Assembly: GCA_034359265.1 (NCBI GenBank)
Contig: CP136890.1
Span: 67,643,501 to 67,707,500 of the forward strand
From: Canna indica
Lineage: Eukaryota > Streptophyta > Magnoliopsida > Zingiberales > Cannaceae
DNA: 64,000 bases
Direction: 5' to 3'
A program made the position numbers and the translations under genes. A model generated the notes under the pieces. The model was given only the letters and a program-made list of their open reading frames with translations. It was not told the origin of the DNA and searched no databases. Numbering within the stretch: the first letter of the stretch is position 1; every line of letters begins with the position of its first letter. This document shows, one piece after another, positions 1 through 12,028 of this stretch.

Positions 1-1136
1 GCTCGTGCACCTTCATTGACCGACCAACGTCAGTGGATATCGCCATTCAGGCTCAGGTGGAAGATGCTTGGGAAGCTTATAATAAGAAGCTTTTCAAGGA
101 TATCCTCCATCGGGCACGGGATGAGGCGCGAGCGAGTGTAGGCGGTAATAGAGATACGCCTATGGATGCACTCAAGGGACACGGGCCAACCTGGATGCAG
201 GTCGACATATGGGATCGACTATGTGACATCTGAGCGTTGGAGGGATGGCAGGGTGCCTCCTGGACGGTGCACCAGAATCGGATGATGCTGGTCGAGGGAT
301 ATGTCGCCCGACATACCGGTGGGTCCATCCCATTTATCAACCACGAGCGTTGATTGGTAAGTAATTTAATAATTATTTTTATTATTTATTTATTATTATA
401 GAAAAAGTAATTATATTTATTTTATTGTAGGCCGACGCAAGACAAGCAGGGGACGCTCATCCCTGCTGATCCTCTAAGGGTCTTCGAGGAGACACATAGA
501 TACTAGCGTGGTCCTTGTCGGGGTGAGTTCATCAGCAAGAGGCCGGAGATGGTAATAGTAAGTTAATATTTTTTTTAAAAATATCTAATTCTATATATGT
601 ATAATTAATTAATTAAATTAATTAATTAATTTTTATTTAAAGACCACGTATAGTGAGTTGGTGACAAAGCGGGGAGGTGACCCTGCGCAGCATTAGCTTG
701 ATGTTGACGCATGGATGCAGGTGACACGCGTCGGCCACGACCACGTATATGGTATTGGCATAACGGCCCACACACAGGCGTTGTTGCAGCCACTTGGTAT
801 AGGGTCGTCTACTTTCACCTCCTCCGTCGTTGGTCCATCAACATAACGTGCGAATCAGGACCGATTAGGGGCCGTCGAGACTACTCGATCAGGCATGCCT
901 CAACGCCGACATGGCCGCTATGAGAGATACTATGATGCAGATGGCTCAGCATATGGCGCAAATTGACCCAGTACATGGCACATATATCTTCTATCATACC
1001 CAGTGCTTCGGCTCCTCTGTCTCCCCCATCATTTAGTGCGACGACATCAGCATCAAATCCATCATCATCATCATCGACGCCGACTGATGTGCTTCCCGCA
1101 GCCCCTCTCCACGCTGCCTTGCCCGCCGCTACTTGA
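1..1136 (+). pseudogene. CACTA second-gene protein (Transposase_24-like), partial and broken
   Basis: The first exon covers 1 to about 350 and carries a recognisable block (MDIAIQAQVEDAWEAYNKKL, then GPTWMQVDIWDRL). It is followed by three more coding stretches: about 431-559, with PADPLRVFEETHRY; about 642-880, with a TTYSELVTKRGGDP start and a W..V..G..H..VYGIG block; and a serine-rich tail ending at the TGA at 1134-1136. GT-AG introns separate the blocks. The layout matches the second gene of element R. In-frame stops (for example inside the PADPLRV exon and after GDPAQH) show it is dead. In plant CACTA elements such proteins are thought to bind the subterminal repeats and help transposition. 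That role is taken from the family and is not shown here. Confidence 0.7.
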
Positions 1137-1309
1137 TGCGCCTGATCATTGATGTACTTTTTTGATATTTTATTTTGATATAATGTAAATATTATTTTTT
1201 TGATACGATGTAAAAAATATTTTGATACTTATATATTATAATTTGCTATATTTTGTTTCATATGTGTTTTAATTAAATATTGGAACATGAATTTATAAAA
1301 AAATACATC

Positions 1310-1580
1310 TTCTGCGATGGCGCTGCGACCGCAGTAGCCGTCGCAGATGCCATGACTTAGTCGCGTGAAGCGGTCGCAAATAACTATGCGATGGCTTTTA
1401 CGATGATCTTCGGCGGTTGCAAAATCTACATCTTTGTCGTTGGTGACGTGGTGGTCGCATAGACTCTACGATGAGCCTATCCACGACGAACTCTTTGCGA
1501 ACGCAACTTTGGTCGCAAGCTCATCTGCGACGGCTCTGCGACCGCAGAGGCTATCGCAGATGATGAAGTTTTTGGTAGTG
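1310..1580. repeat. Subterminal repeats of element Q
   Basis: Short motifs of the type TCTGCGACGGC / GCCGTCGCAGA recur in both orientations and can pair as hairpins. This is the usual layout of transposase-binding sites next to a CACTA terminus. The motif differs from the ATCAGCAACGGC motif of elements R and S. Confidence 0.75.
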
Positions 1581-1902
1581 GAATGATGAGGTACACTCTC
1601 CTTCATTTAGTCATGATAATGAAAATGATAGTACTAGCTCTTCTAGTTCTCATAATATGCCATATGATGAGTTAGTAGATGAGTGTAGAAAAATATATGC
1701 CTTGTTTATTAAAAAGGATAATGAAAATTAAAAATTGAAAAAAGAAAATTCAAGACTTAATTCTCATATACATAAATTAAAACTTGAAAATGAGAAGCTA
1801 AAAACTAGTTCTTTATATACATGTTATGATGGTTTGAGTATTGAAATCAATGACTTGAGAACTAAAAATGGCAATTGAAAAATGAAAATTTCATGTTAAA
1901 AA
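1581..1902 (+). pseudogene. Copia (Sirevirus-like) gag C-terminal fragment
   Basis: Between the CACTA end and the next LTR lies a broken frame encoding a polar, lysine- and leucine-rich coiled-coil stretch (DELVDECRKIYALFIKK, then HKLKLENEKLK). This resembles the coiled-coil tail of Sirevirus-type Copia gag proteins. It contains stops and has no zinc knuckle in view. The assignment rests on composition and the short motif only. Confidence 0.4.
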
Positions 1903-2362
1903 TGAAAGGAATAGTACCATTGAGCCAATCACATGTCAATGTGTTTAGTGACTATTCAAGGGTAATCAACTTAATAAGATAACTTTTTCATCATATGCTA
2001 CATCATTACTCATAAAGATTGTGATGAACCCCATGAACCTGAAAAAATGATTTCGAGGCCATGATGAGATCATGCCAGTGAGACTTGAAATCCAGGTGCC
2101 CATGTTATAAATATTCCTAGTCGTAGGATCGTCAATTAGGGGATTGGTGATTCCTGATAGACTAGTGTACTTGGTACATGCCCTATACGATAAGGGGTAG
2201 CTGATCTCACAGCTACCTATGAACCGTCATTAATGTACAAGTGCAGGTGCTCATTAGGGAATGAGTTCACTGAACGGACATGCACGAGAAACACAAAATG
2301 AAATCCTTACATGAGTATCAATAGGATGTTCCTTGGATGATAGTAGGTGCAAGCAGTCCTTG

Positions 2363-4015
2363 TGTTGGCCTAAGGTTTTCTACTTTTATCTTAATCTTGG
2401 TTTTGATGATAACAAACATGGAACTAATGTTTCATTGAGAAATCATTCAGGTTCCAAGTCGGTTAGCGCTCGATGTCCCTGATCAGAAAAATCGAAGAAT
2501 TGGAGAAATCGGCAAAGACTCTCGTCGATGCTCAGAATTCTTCGGGAAGTTAGAGTTTAGGTTTAGGGTGTCTAGAATGTGATGTAATCCTCTTTATGAT
2601 GCAAAGAATCCAAAAACCAAACCCAAACCCCAAAATATAAAAAATCCGAAAACCGCCCTGAAATTCACTAAGCCTAGGGAGCTCCTTGGAGGGCTATATG
2701 TCCTAGACATTTTCTTGACATAAAAAATGGTGGTAATTGTTCATTGAGTAAAAATTAGATAACGAAGTATTTTAAAAATAATATAAAAAGCCTTTAGCAT
2801 ACCCATATTTGACCCGGGAGATTAGATTATTTCTGTTTTCCAAAAATTTGTACTAGACCCCAAAAACTAAATTTTAATTCTTAAGGATTTTGATTTTTTA
2901 GATATTTTTATTGAATCCAAATGGGGGGCGATCCTTATATAACATTTATGTTTTAAAGTTATTAAGAAATGTTATATAAATAGACTTAGCGAAGACGGAA
3001 CCAGAAAATTAACAAACAAGGCAAAGAAATATGCCCTACCCAGGTTCGATTGATCGACTGGTCGACCGACTGAAGGAGAAGGCATTTCGGTCGATCGATT
3101 GGTTGACCGAACGTTGCCCAAATGCGGCAGATTGCCTTCGGTCGCTCGGTCGGTCGACCGACCGAGCGACCGCCCGGCAATCGACCGGAAGGCAGAAAAT
3201 GGCTAGTTTTCGTGCCGTTAAGCGATGCTTCACCCGAGCCTTCTTCATGGCTTTATAAATACCTATGCCTCAGCCTTCCTTTGACACTTTTGATCACCCT
3301 ACACTTCATTGAGCCATCTTTGATCATTTCTAAGCTTTCATTAAGCCATTACTTGGAGAAATCCTAGTTTGATCTCTCATTCATTGAGTTTGCCTTCAAG
3401 CTTAATTTGATTCATTATCAAGGCATCAAGAGGAGCTAGGATTCATTGTGTTGGAGCTAAGTATTTGTGTTGTTGTATTTTTTCTCCATTACTTATATAT
3501 TTTCTTGTTTATTTCATTCGATTTGAGCTTGTGAAGACCTAGGTTGTTAGGTCTTGAAATTGGGTGGTCGCCTTTGTGTTTGAGGCTTAATTCCACCGGT
3601 GTAAACTCAGTTTACTAGGATTAGTTGAGTTGTCCCTTAGGTTGAGGTGGAAAAGTGCTCTCGGTAAGAAGGCGAAGACTTCCGGGTGTGGAAGTGCCTT
3701 AGGTTGAGAGTGAGACTCTTCGGGTCAAAGTTCTCGTTGTAAGGGAAACAAGATTAATCTAGTAAAGTTTAGTTTGGAAATCCTAAGAGGGGTGCTTAGG
3801 TAATGTAGTAGGCATTGTGGCCGAACTACTATAAATCATTGTGTTAGCATTGATATCTTGTTTGTATTAATTGTTTTATCATTTATCACTTCCGTGTTTA
3901 GTCATTCAATCGTGAATTGCCTAAGTAATTCAAGAAACATTTAAAATCGAATATAGACGATAAAATTTAGTTAACACACTATTCACCCTCCTCTAGTGTG
4001 GCCATTTCACCAACA
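2363..4015 (+). mobile_element. Sirevirus-like Copia solo LTR with 5-bp target duplication
   Basis: The LTR starts TGTTGGCCTAAGG and ends CATTTCACCAACA, and is flanked on both sides by CCTTG (2358-2362 and 4016-4020). It is 1653 bp with no internal region, so it is a solo LTR left by recombination. Members of the same family occur at 9195-10860, 13925-15466, 23613-27950 and 27951-29719, with a diverged one at 31147-32329. In the copy at 13925 the LTR is followed by a tRNA-Met primer site. The family call (Sirevirus-like) rests on that site, the LTR text with its TTTTGATGATAACAAA block, and the gag scrap. Confidence 0.9.
3040..3261 (+). promoter_or_regulatory. LTR promoter: GGTCGACC palindrome array and TATA box
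   Basis: Between about 3040 and 3190 the LTR holds a dense run of self-complementary TCGGTCGACCGA-type motifs, including a perfect 34-bp palindrome at 3139-3172. A TATA box (TATAAATA) lies at 3254-3261, 64 bp beyond the array. The same array-to-TATA layout is present in the sister LTRs at 9195, 13925, 27951 and 31147. It is probably the core promoter of the LTR. Confidence 0.75.
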
Positions 4016-5900
4016 CCTTGGACCTGAGGTTGTCATTGTTACCTTGTGAGTGACGACCCATTGCTTTGGTTCTATCCTTACGTGGCCCTCAGGGTCATGT
4101 GTCGCATATTACTGGGCATGAGAAAGCATTCATGCAGGTAACTGAGCAACCAATAAGGAATCAGTTACTCCTAGTGAGAGAAGATAATGACCCATGTGTC
4201 CCTGCAAGTGTCGACTCGGGAATCTCTAGCTAGAGTAGACATGAAAGTCAGGAAGATGTTTCTGACGTTTCATTATTGAGACGATATCTTGGCGGGTGGA
4301 ATACATATGAATTGGTATTAGCGTTTGACACTTCTTCTATACCCTAGCCGACTTCGGGGCATTGTAACCAAAGGATTTAGTTGCACGGTAACTAATCACC
4401 GAAGGGCGTTCGATCCTTGTAGATTGAAACCTCACATTATTCGGGTAGTCATGACACGTTGCTAGACGTCAATCTTGACTTGTGAGTGGAGTCTCTCACG
4501 ACCACACTAAAGGAGTTTAGTAGAGGCTCGTAACATTCGAATAGAAATCGTTCTGTCTGATCCGACTATTCGTTATGTACAACTCACTACTGGCTTAGTG
4601 TGGGGCCCAATGGGTCACACACAATAAGCTAACCTCGCAACAGACCTTATGAGATAAAGTCAGAATGCGGCCCTATATGTCTACTAGCATGGACATGCTG
4701 CAACTCGATCACGGATCTCATTTACGGACATGATAGGAAAGATGTTTCCAATAGGAACGAATGCACGAGGAAGGAGTTCCTCGGTAGCCCTAAATTGTAA
4801 GGCATCCCTAAATTGTAGGGAATGACACATAATAATATTTTATGAAGTTAATTAAATTTAATTATGAATTAAATATTTAATCAACTACTTGATCGGGAAT
4901 GTATTTAATTATAAATTAAATATAATTTGATTTTGAATCAAATATACATAGTGGGAAAATTTGTTTCTAATCATGAGCCTAACAAATTAATTGGGAATTA
5001 ATTTATTTGGATAAATCCTAATTAATAAGAATTTGATTTATGAAGATAAATCATAAAATTAATAGATATATGATTTATGAGGATAAATCATACTTATATT
5101 AGATTTAATTAATTTCAAATTAATTGTGAAGCCAATAAAACATAAATTATTTTTTGGAGGCAACCATCGAAATTTTGAATCCCTCCTCTCTATATATAGT
5201 GGTCGAACACCCCATAGGGAGGGGTTAGTTAATTAGTTCTTCATCTTCTTGGAGAAGATTAAAGACTTGATTCTTTAGAGGCTTCTTGAAGAGAAAGGCT
5301 CCAAAGAGCTCCTCCTCCTCTCCATTGGTGGCCGACCATCTACATCCTCCTTCCCCAGTTTTTGTGAAGTCAAATTAAAAGTGTTCTCTTCTTGGGTGTG
5401 CTGCAATCTTCATCTTTCTTGGAGGAGTCCAAGAGGACAGCGAGGTATCTTCACCTTTTCTCTTTCGTTTTGGTGTTTTCTCATCCTCTCTCCTTCCCTC
5501 TTTGGTACTCGGTTCTTGGTGGAAGGGCCGGCTTTGACTTGGTGGATTTCGGGATTGAGAAAGCTTCTCCATTGAACCATAATGAGCCTCGGTATTCGCT
5601 GCCCCTTTTGTTGTGAGATGCTTGGTATGGACTTACGTTCACGCGCGTCTCAAAACGAGGATAGGAGCAGTCATACCAACCGCGAGTTGAGGTATATCTT
5701 CTCGTTCTTCTCCTATGTTAAATTCCTTAATTTTGCTATAGTAGATCCCTGTTTTTGGGATGGTTTGAATTTTTTAAATTGCTATTGAGAATTCCTTAAT
5801 TGCCTTTTTAAATTTTTTAAATAGGGCATGCATACCCCTGCCTTCCTCTTGAGAATTCTAATTGTAATTTATTTCTTCCTCTTCTTAAACCTTTCCCCAA

Positions 5901-6851
5901 GGGTTGTTTGAGGTCTTCTTCTTTTAGTTTTGTAAAATTAGAAGTTTATGGGTAGATTCGCGACGAGCATGCTTGCTGCCCTATTTTGGTGTGCGCACGG
6001 AGAGGAGGTGTTCGGCACCATGTGGATGACGGCTTGAACCTCGAGAAGGCACTGATGGAACCAGCAACCTACAAGGTGGTTTTGTGCAGCGCCTTGGCGA
6101 GATGGAGTTCCCTAAAAATCCTAGGATGATGGCCTTGGTTCACTCAATGGCTCGGGTTGAATCCTTAGAACATTCATAATCATCCTTATTTACTTTATGC
6201 TTTTATTTATTCCTTTTGCTTCAATTGTTGATAGCTTAGATGATTATAATTGCATGAATAAACCCTCCAATAATATTGAGTCCGAATGGCTAAGATATTA
6301 AGAATATCGGTCATGCCTTCCATCATTATGAGGGACAAGTGTGTTTATTGTTACAACGGATTTGTTATGCACACACAAGGTCTTTTGTGCTAATAAACAC
6401 GTTGCACCTCATATGGCATATATCCCTTTTGTGTCTCTGCTATCGGCTTGAACATGATTTACCTTGTTGAACTACATTCAATGGTGGTTGCTTTCTCGCT
6501 AGGGCATACGAACGATGGGTCCGACTCAACTAGGGCTCCTTGGTTTGTTATGCACACACAAGGCCTTGGTTGTCTTAGAGGCAAAAACTTATAGAAATCA
6601 CATAGTCGGTAAAGAGTTACCTACCCATGGACCTATTAGGGTTTGTCGTGTTACATGCGAGACCCGAGTAGGAGAAGTGGGATTCCATTTTTCCCCTAAG
6701 GAAGTCTACCAACAAGGGCTTCCTGATTTCAAACCGGAGGGTATTATAGAATCGCGAAAATTAGTGGGAGACATGATTAATTAAAAGACCTCAATAAACA
6801 TGCATGTAGAATATCTGCTCATTCATGTCTTTATATTCTTTGTAGCATATC
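5901..6851 (+). other. Untranslated leader between Copia LTR and gag
   Basis: No convincing gene is present. A short open frame at 6515-6784 has no recognisable domain. I do not see a clear TGGTATCAGAGC primer site here, which is why the LTR edge remains uncertain. Confidence 0.4.
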
Positions 6852-7366
6852 ATGTCACCTTTACCGTCGTTAGATTGCTTCATCAATGAAAATAAATTAA
6901 CTAGACCAAATTACGTCGATTGGATGCAAAATTTGAGGATCATCCTCATTTATGAGAATCTGTCTCACATTCTTGATTCTCCGAGACCGATGCCACCCCT
7001 TGGGGAAGGGGATTGCACAGAGGAAGTGAGGATGGCTTATGAGAAGCTGCAAGAAATTTGGAGTGAAGATAGCACCACTGTTCAATGCATAATGCTGGCA
7101 TCCATGTCCGATGAGTAGCAAAGGCAGCATGAACATTTGGATACCAAAGCTATCCTCGATCACCATAAGTTGTTGTATGGTGAGTATATGAGGACAACTA
7201 GGTACAAGCTATCTAAACAACTCTTCCGTGCCAAAATGGAGGGTAACACTCTTGTTGAGACTCATGTCCCCAAACTAATCAATTTGATTGAGGAGTTGGA
7301 GAAATTGGGGTTCTCCATGAACAGGGAACTAAGTCAGGACATAGTACTCCAATCCCTCCAGGCTAA
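6852..7366 (+). pseudogene. Copia gag (UBN2-type), truncated
   Basis: The frame starts with ATG at 6852 and encodes a Copia gag protein: the early block FINENKLTRPNYVDWMQNLR, then VRMAYEKLQEIW, CIMLASMSDE, KLSKQLFRAKMEGN and VPKLINLIEELEKLGF. These match the UBN2-type gag of plant Copia elements, which forms the virus-like particle in the cytoplasm. One in-frame TAG (7116-7118) lies after ASMSDE, and the same frame continues beyond it. The gene is cut off near 7366, where - strand Gypsy sequence begins, so the zinc knuckle, protease and polymerase are missing. The junction has no repeat signature and looks like a deletion or rearrangement. Confidence 0.8.
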
Positions 7367-7671
7367 AGTGGAATGGAGATCGGCTTCACTCCAAGCTATA
7401 AGTCGATGCAAAATTCTATCTCTCTTCTTGGCGGTAAACCCGACAACTTCTCGGGGAATACATTACAAAACTCACAAACCACCTGCGTTCCCCCGACATC
7501 TCCTATCGTACCACTGTCCTCCTCTGCCACAGATACAAAGGCCATGAAGGACTGACAGCCGCCTAGAAGCAATTTGTGAGCCTTCATAGCTAAAATGACC
7601 CCCATAGGGTCAGCCCTTCCATCTCCTTGGAAGGTAAACTGCAGCAATCCGAGCTTGCTGAAAGTGACAGT
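7367..7671 (-). pseudogene. Gypsy polyprotein fragment: protease-reverse transcriptase linker
   Basis: Read on the - strand this is the continuation of the Gypsy protease at 11427-11782. It gives TVTFSKLGLLQFTFQGDG, then VILAMKAHKLLLGGC and FCNVFPEKLSGLPPRREIEF, the well-known block at the start of Gypsy reverse transcriptase, followed by a stop and GVKPIS. It then ends at the junction with Copia gag near 7366. The reverse transcriptase, RNase H and integrase domains are absent. The break between this piece and the protease is the solo LTR insertion at 7672-11426. Confidence 0.85.
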
Positions 7672-10600
7672 TGTTGGGATGGGAAGAAGAAGCACAGTGG
7701 AAAAAGCGATTTAAAAATTCAAACCATCCCGAAAATAGCGATCAACTTTAGCAATCTTTAAGGAATTCAATCTACGAGTAGAATGAGAAGATATACCTTA
7801 TACTATAGATGGTATGACTGCTCCAATTCCCGTTTCAAGACGCACACATGCATGTCCTCCAAGGGAAGTCCACATCAAGCACCTCGGAACAAGGGGGCAG
7901 CGAACACCGAGACTCATTGTGGCTCAACGGAGAGGCAATATCAGCCCCGAAACGCATCTAGGTGAAGACGACCCTTCCACTAAGAACCGAGCACCAAAAG
8001 GGAGGAAGAAGGCATGAGAAAACCACGGAATGAGGAGGAAGATGAAGGACTACCTCGCTAACCTTCTTGGACTCCTCCAAGAAGATGAAGTAGATGACAC
8101 ACCCAAGAGGAAGAGACCTTCAATCGGCTTTACAAAATCGGAGAATGAAGCTTTAGAACACTGGCATTTCAAGGAGATGAGGAGGAGTTCTTGGAACTTC
8201 TCTCTTCAAGAAGCCTCTCAAGAACCAAACCCTTGCTCTTCTCCAAGATCATTAACCAATTTGCCTAACCCCTATGAAGGAGGTTAGGCCATCTATTTAT
8301 AAGGGGCATAGGTTGCTACCAAGGTAGACCCGGCCCCCTTTTTTAAAATTCTCTCCCAAAAATTCATAATTGTGGGGTTTGCCTCCAAAACAATAATTTA
8401 TATTTAATAAATTTATAATTAATTCAAAATTAATTAAATTCAACTAAATATAAACTTTAATTTATTTCTATAAATTAAATTCTTATTGATTAGGATTTAA
8501 CATGTTTCAATCCCTACAATTTAAGGATACCCTACAAATTAGGATTATCGAGGAACTCCTTCCTCGTGTATTCGTTCCTATAGGAAATATTTTTTCTATC
8601 ATGTCCGTAAACGAGATTCGTGATCGAGTTGCAGCATGTCCATGCTAGTAGACATATAGTGCCGCATTCGGACTTTATCGCATAAGGTCTGTTACGAGGT
8701 TAGCCTGTTGTGTGTGACCCATTGGGCCCCACACTAAGCTAGCAGTGAGTTGTGCATAATGGAGAGTCAGATCTGATAGCACGACTTCTATTCGAATCTT
8801 ACGAGCCACCACTGAACCCCTCTAGTGTGGTCGTGAGAGACTCCACTCACAAGTCAAGATTGACGTCTAGCAACGTGTCATGACTACCCGGATAGTGTGA
8901 CGTTCAATCTACAGGGATTGAAAGCCCTTCGGTGATTAGTTATCGTGCAACTAAGCCCCTTGGTTACAACATCATGAAGTTGGCTAGGGTATAGAAGAAG
9001 TGTCAAACCCTAATACCGATTCATATGTATTCCACCCTCTAAGATGTCATCTCAGTAATAAAATGTCAGAAACATCTTCCTGACTTTCATGTCTACTCTG
9101 GCCAGAGATTCCCAAATTGACACTTGCAGGGACACATATGACATTATCTCTTCTCACTAGGAGTAATCGATTCCATGCATGTTGGTTGCTCACTTGTTGG
9201 TGAAATGGCCACACTAGAGGAAGGGGGGGGTGAATAGTGTGTTAACTAATCTTATCGCCTAATTTCGGTTTTAATCATTTCTTGATTAGTTAGGCTAAGC
9301 ACGATATTAATAGCAAGTGAAAGCAATAAATATGAAGCAATAAACACAAACAAAATATCAATGCTAACACAATGATTTATAGTGGTTCGGCCCCAATGCC
9401 TACTCCACTACCTAAGCACCCCGCTTAGGATTTCTAAACTAAGTTTAGTTTATTATATTGTTTCTCTTACAAAGAGGACTTTACAACTGGAAAGTCTCCG
9501 CTCTCAAACCGAAGGCACTTCCACACCCGGAAGTATCTCGCCTTCCTACCAAGAGCACTCTCCCACCTCAACCTAAGGGATAACTCAACTAATCCTAGTA
9601 AACTACGTTTACACCGATGGATTTAAACCTCAAACACCAAGACTACCATCCAATTTCAAGACCCACACTCTAGGTCTTACACAAGCTCAAATACAAAGAA
9701 ATAAACAAGAAAATACAACACAAAATGGAGCAATAAATCAACCAATAAAATACTTAGCTCCAAACAAAGTTTCCTAGCTTCCTCTTGATGCCTTTGATGG
9801 TGAATCAATGAAGTCAAAGCTTACTCAATGAGGTGAAAGATGAAAGCTAGGGATTTCAAGAATGGTGGCTCAATCAAGCTCAAGAATCATCAAAATATCA
9901 CTCAAGGTATGTTCAATTAGGGGTGGAAGGCTTGCTAAGGCTTATATTTATAAGCCTTGAGGAGATGACATGAAATAGCCGGCTCAACGGGCGGAAAACT
10001 AGCAGTTTTCGCCGTTCGGTCGATGGTCGATCGATCGTCGGTCGACAGGTCGATCGACTAAAAGTAAACTGTTGCTTTCTGTCACACTTCGATCGACCGA
10101 CCAGTCGATCGAATTGGCTATTGTCAATTTTTGGCATCATTCGATCGACCGAAACTGGGCAGACAACACTTCTTGGTTTTTTCTGCTTGTTTGCTCGTTT
10201 TCTGGTTCCGTCTTCGCTAAGTCTACTTATATAACATTTTTTAACTTAAGTTAATAACTTTAAAACATAAATATTATATAAGGATTACCCACCATTTGTA
10301 TTCAATAAAAATATCTAAAAAATTAAAATCCTTAAGAATCAAAATCTAGTTTTTGGGGTTTAGTACAAATTTTCGAAAAACGGAAATTTTCTAATCTCCG
10401 GGTCAAATATGGGTAGGCTAAAGGCTTCCAAAAAATCCTTAAAATACCTCGTTATCTAGTTTCTACCCAAGGAATAATTACCGCTATTTTTTGTGTCAAG
10501 AAAATGTCTAGGTCATATAGCCCTCCAAGGATCTCCCTAGGCTTAGTGAATTTCAGGGTAGTTTTCGAGATTTCATGTTTTGGGGTTCGGGTTTGGTTTT

Positions 10601-11426
10601 TGGGTTCTTTGCATCATAAAGAGGATTACATTACATTCTAGACACCTTAAACCTAAACTCTAACTTCTCGAAGAATCTCGAGCGTTGACAAGCGTCCTTG
10701 TCGATTTCTCCGATTTCTCCGATTTCTCCGATTTTTCTGATCGCGGACGTCGTGCGCTAACCGACTTGGAACCTGAAAGATTTCTCAATGAGACATTAGT
10801 TCCATGTTTGTTATCATTAAAATCGAGATTAAGACCAAGGTAGAAAACCTTAGGCCAACATCACTTACCTCCATGAATGGTTCCCTATGCCTAGTAATAC
10901 CCGGCATATGACCTAAGGGCCACACAGGGATAGAACCAAAGCAATGAGTTGTCACTCACGAGGTAACCATGACAACCTCAGGTCCAAGGACTACTTGCAC
11001 CTATTGACACTTATATAAGGATTCCATTATGTGTTCCTCGTATACGTCCGTTCAGTGAACTCATTCTCTAATGAGCACCTGTACTTGTACATTAATGACG
11101 GCTCATAGGTAACTATGAGATCAGCTACCCCTTATCGTATAAGGCATGTACCAAGTGCACCAGTCTATCCAAAATCATCAATCTCCTAATTGGGGATCCT
11201 ATGATTGTGAACATTTAGAACATGGGCATCTGGATTCCAAGTCTCACTGGCATGATCTCATCATGGCCTTGGAATCAATTGCCCGAATTCATGGGGTTCA
11301 TCACAATCTAATATATATAAAATATAGATACAACATATGATAAAAAGTCATCTCATATTGTTCATTAACAAAAAATAGTTCCCTACGCATCAACATGTGA
11401 TTGGCTCAAGGGCACTATTTCTTTCA
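7672..11426 (-). mobile_element. Copia solo LTR (-) inserted in the Gypsy protease-RT gene
   Basis: On the - strand it starts TGAAAGAAATAG and ends CCCATCCCAACA. The flanking 5-mers are ACAGT (7667-7671) and ATAGT (11427-11431), one mismatch apart. Removing it rejoins the Gypsy reading through DCRAKT and VTFSK. It contains the solo LTR 9195-10860, and without that its length is about 2.08 kb. It is the same LTR family as the + copy starting at 1903. Confidence 0.85.
9195..10860 (-). mobile_element. Sirevirus-like solo LTR (-) with target duplication TCACT
   Basis: The + strand text starts TGTTGGTGAAATGG and ends TAGGCCAACA, the reverse of the copy at 2363-4015. It is flanked by TCACT on both sides (9190-9194 and 10861-10865). 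It is a solo LTR nested in the Copia LTR 7672-11426. The palindrome array lies at about 10018-10155 and the TATA box (read on the - strand) at 9945-9952, 66 bp apart. Confidence 0.9.
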
Positions 11427-12028
11427 ATAGTCTTAGCCCTGCAATCCACTAACGCAAAATGATCCGCCAGCCAATCCATGTTGAGTATGACATCAAGCTC
11501 AAGCATCAGCAGAAGTGTTAGCTCTGCCTTCAACACATGTCCACAAATGAGCACTTCGCAGTCCCGAAAGACCGTCTCAGCTAAGATAGTATCGCCCATA
11601 GGCGTCGACACAACATACGTCACATCAAGCAAGGCGGGTTTCCCCAATAGTCTAGCATCAAAAATAGCATATACGAAAGAGTACGTGGCACCCAGATCAA
11701 ATAATACATAAGCAACATATGAGCCAACTATATGAGTACCTGTCACTACCGCCCTGGACGCCTGAGCGCCATCGCGGTTCATAGCATAGACCCTCGTAGA
11801 AGACCTCTTAGAATAACTGGTCTGCTATCCTCTGCCGTGCGCCTGACCCTTCTGAGCCACATAACCAACTGACATCGGTGCTTTCCCTCTAGACTGCTCA
11901 GTTCTCTGGCCACCCCTGTCCGCACAATCCTTCTTGAAGTGCGCAACCTATCCGTACCCAAAACATGCATTCGTGTGGCCATAGCAAGCTCCCAGTGCCT
12001 CCTGCCACAACGACCACACTGTGGCATC
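11427..12028 (-). pseudogene. Gypsy gag zinc knuckles and retropepsin-like protease, broken
   Basis: Reading down the - strand, the C-terminal gag part shows two zinc-knuckle-like blocks split by a frameshift (CGRCGRRHW, then CYGHTNACFGYG and HFKKDC). Next comes a retropepsin region with LFDLGATYSFV, where the usual motif has DSGAT, and the later block LDVILNMDWLADHFALVDC typical of Gypsy proteases. The usual DSG motif reads DLG here. This change and the frameshifts make an active enzyme unlikely. The gene continues at 7367-7671 after the solo LTR and towards gag at 12599 after a MITE. Confidence 0.85.

Larger units (their letters stand above)
1..1580 (+). mobile_element. CACTA (En/Spm) transposon, right-hand end of a decayed copy (element Q)
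   Basis: The element enters the window from the left and ends at 1580 with the inverted terminal sequence read as CACTACCAAAAA on the - strand. It holds the tail of a second-gene (tnpA-like) CACTA protein and, at 1310-1580, GC-rich subterminal repeats. Its coding sequence and subterminal repeats differ from those of elements O, R and S, so it is a separate subfamily. The left end and any transposase lie outside the window, so the target duplication cannot be checked. Confidence 0.8.
1903..5900 (+). mobile_element. Copia long terminal repeat (+), split by a nested solo LTR
   Basis: This copy aligns along its length with the reverse-oriented solo LTR at 7672-11426. It starts TGAAAGGAATAG and contains the same blocks in the same order, including an AT-rich stretch at about 4830-5130 and a TATATATAG box near 5192. 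A Sirevirus-like solo LTR (2363-4015 plus its TSD) interrupts it. The right edge is blurred: similarity to the other copy fades at about 5790-5950, so the end is approximate. A leader and a gag gene follow, so this is probably a 5' LTR. Confidence 0.65.

Noticed and set aside
1310..1580. Regular short repeats considered as a CRISPR-like array
   Set aside because: The repeats are inverted and unevenly spaced, lie next to a CACTA terminus, and the window is a plant nuclear sequence.
2986..3367. Open frames on both strands in the Sirevirus-like LTR
   Set aside because: They arise from the stop-poor GGTCGACC palindrome array and LTR leader, and are not kept between LTR copies.
7783..8287. Open frames of 60-85 residues between 7.8 and 8.3 kb
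   Set aside because: They lie inside the reverse-oriented Copia LTR and correspond to its leader, as shown by the + copy at about 5.2-5.8 kb.
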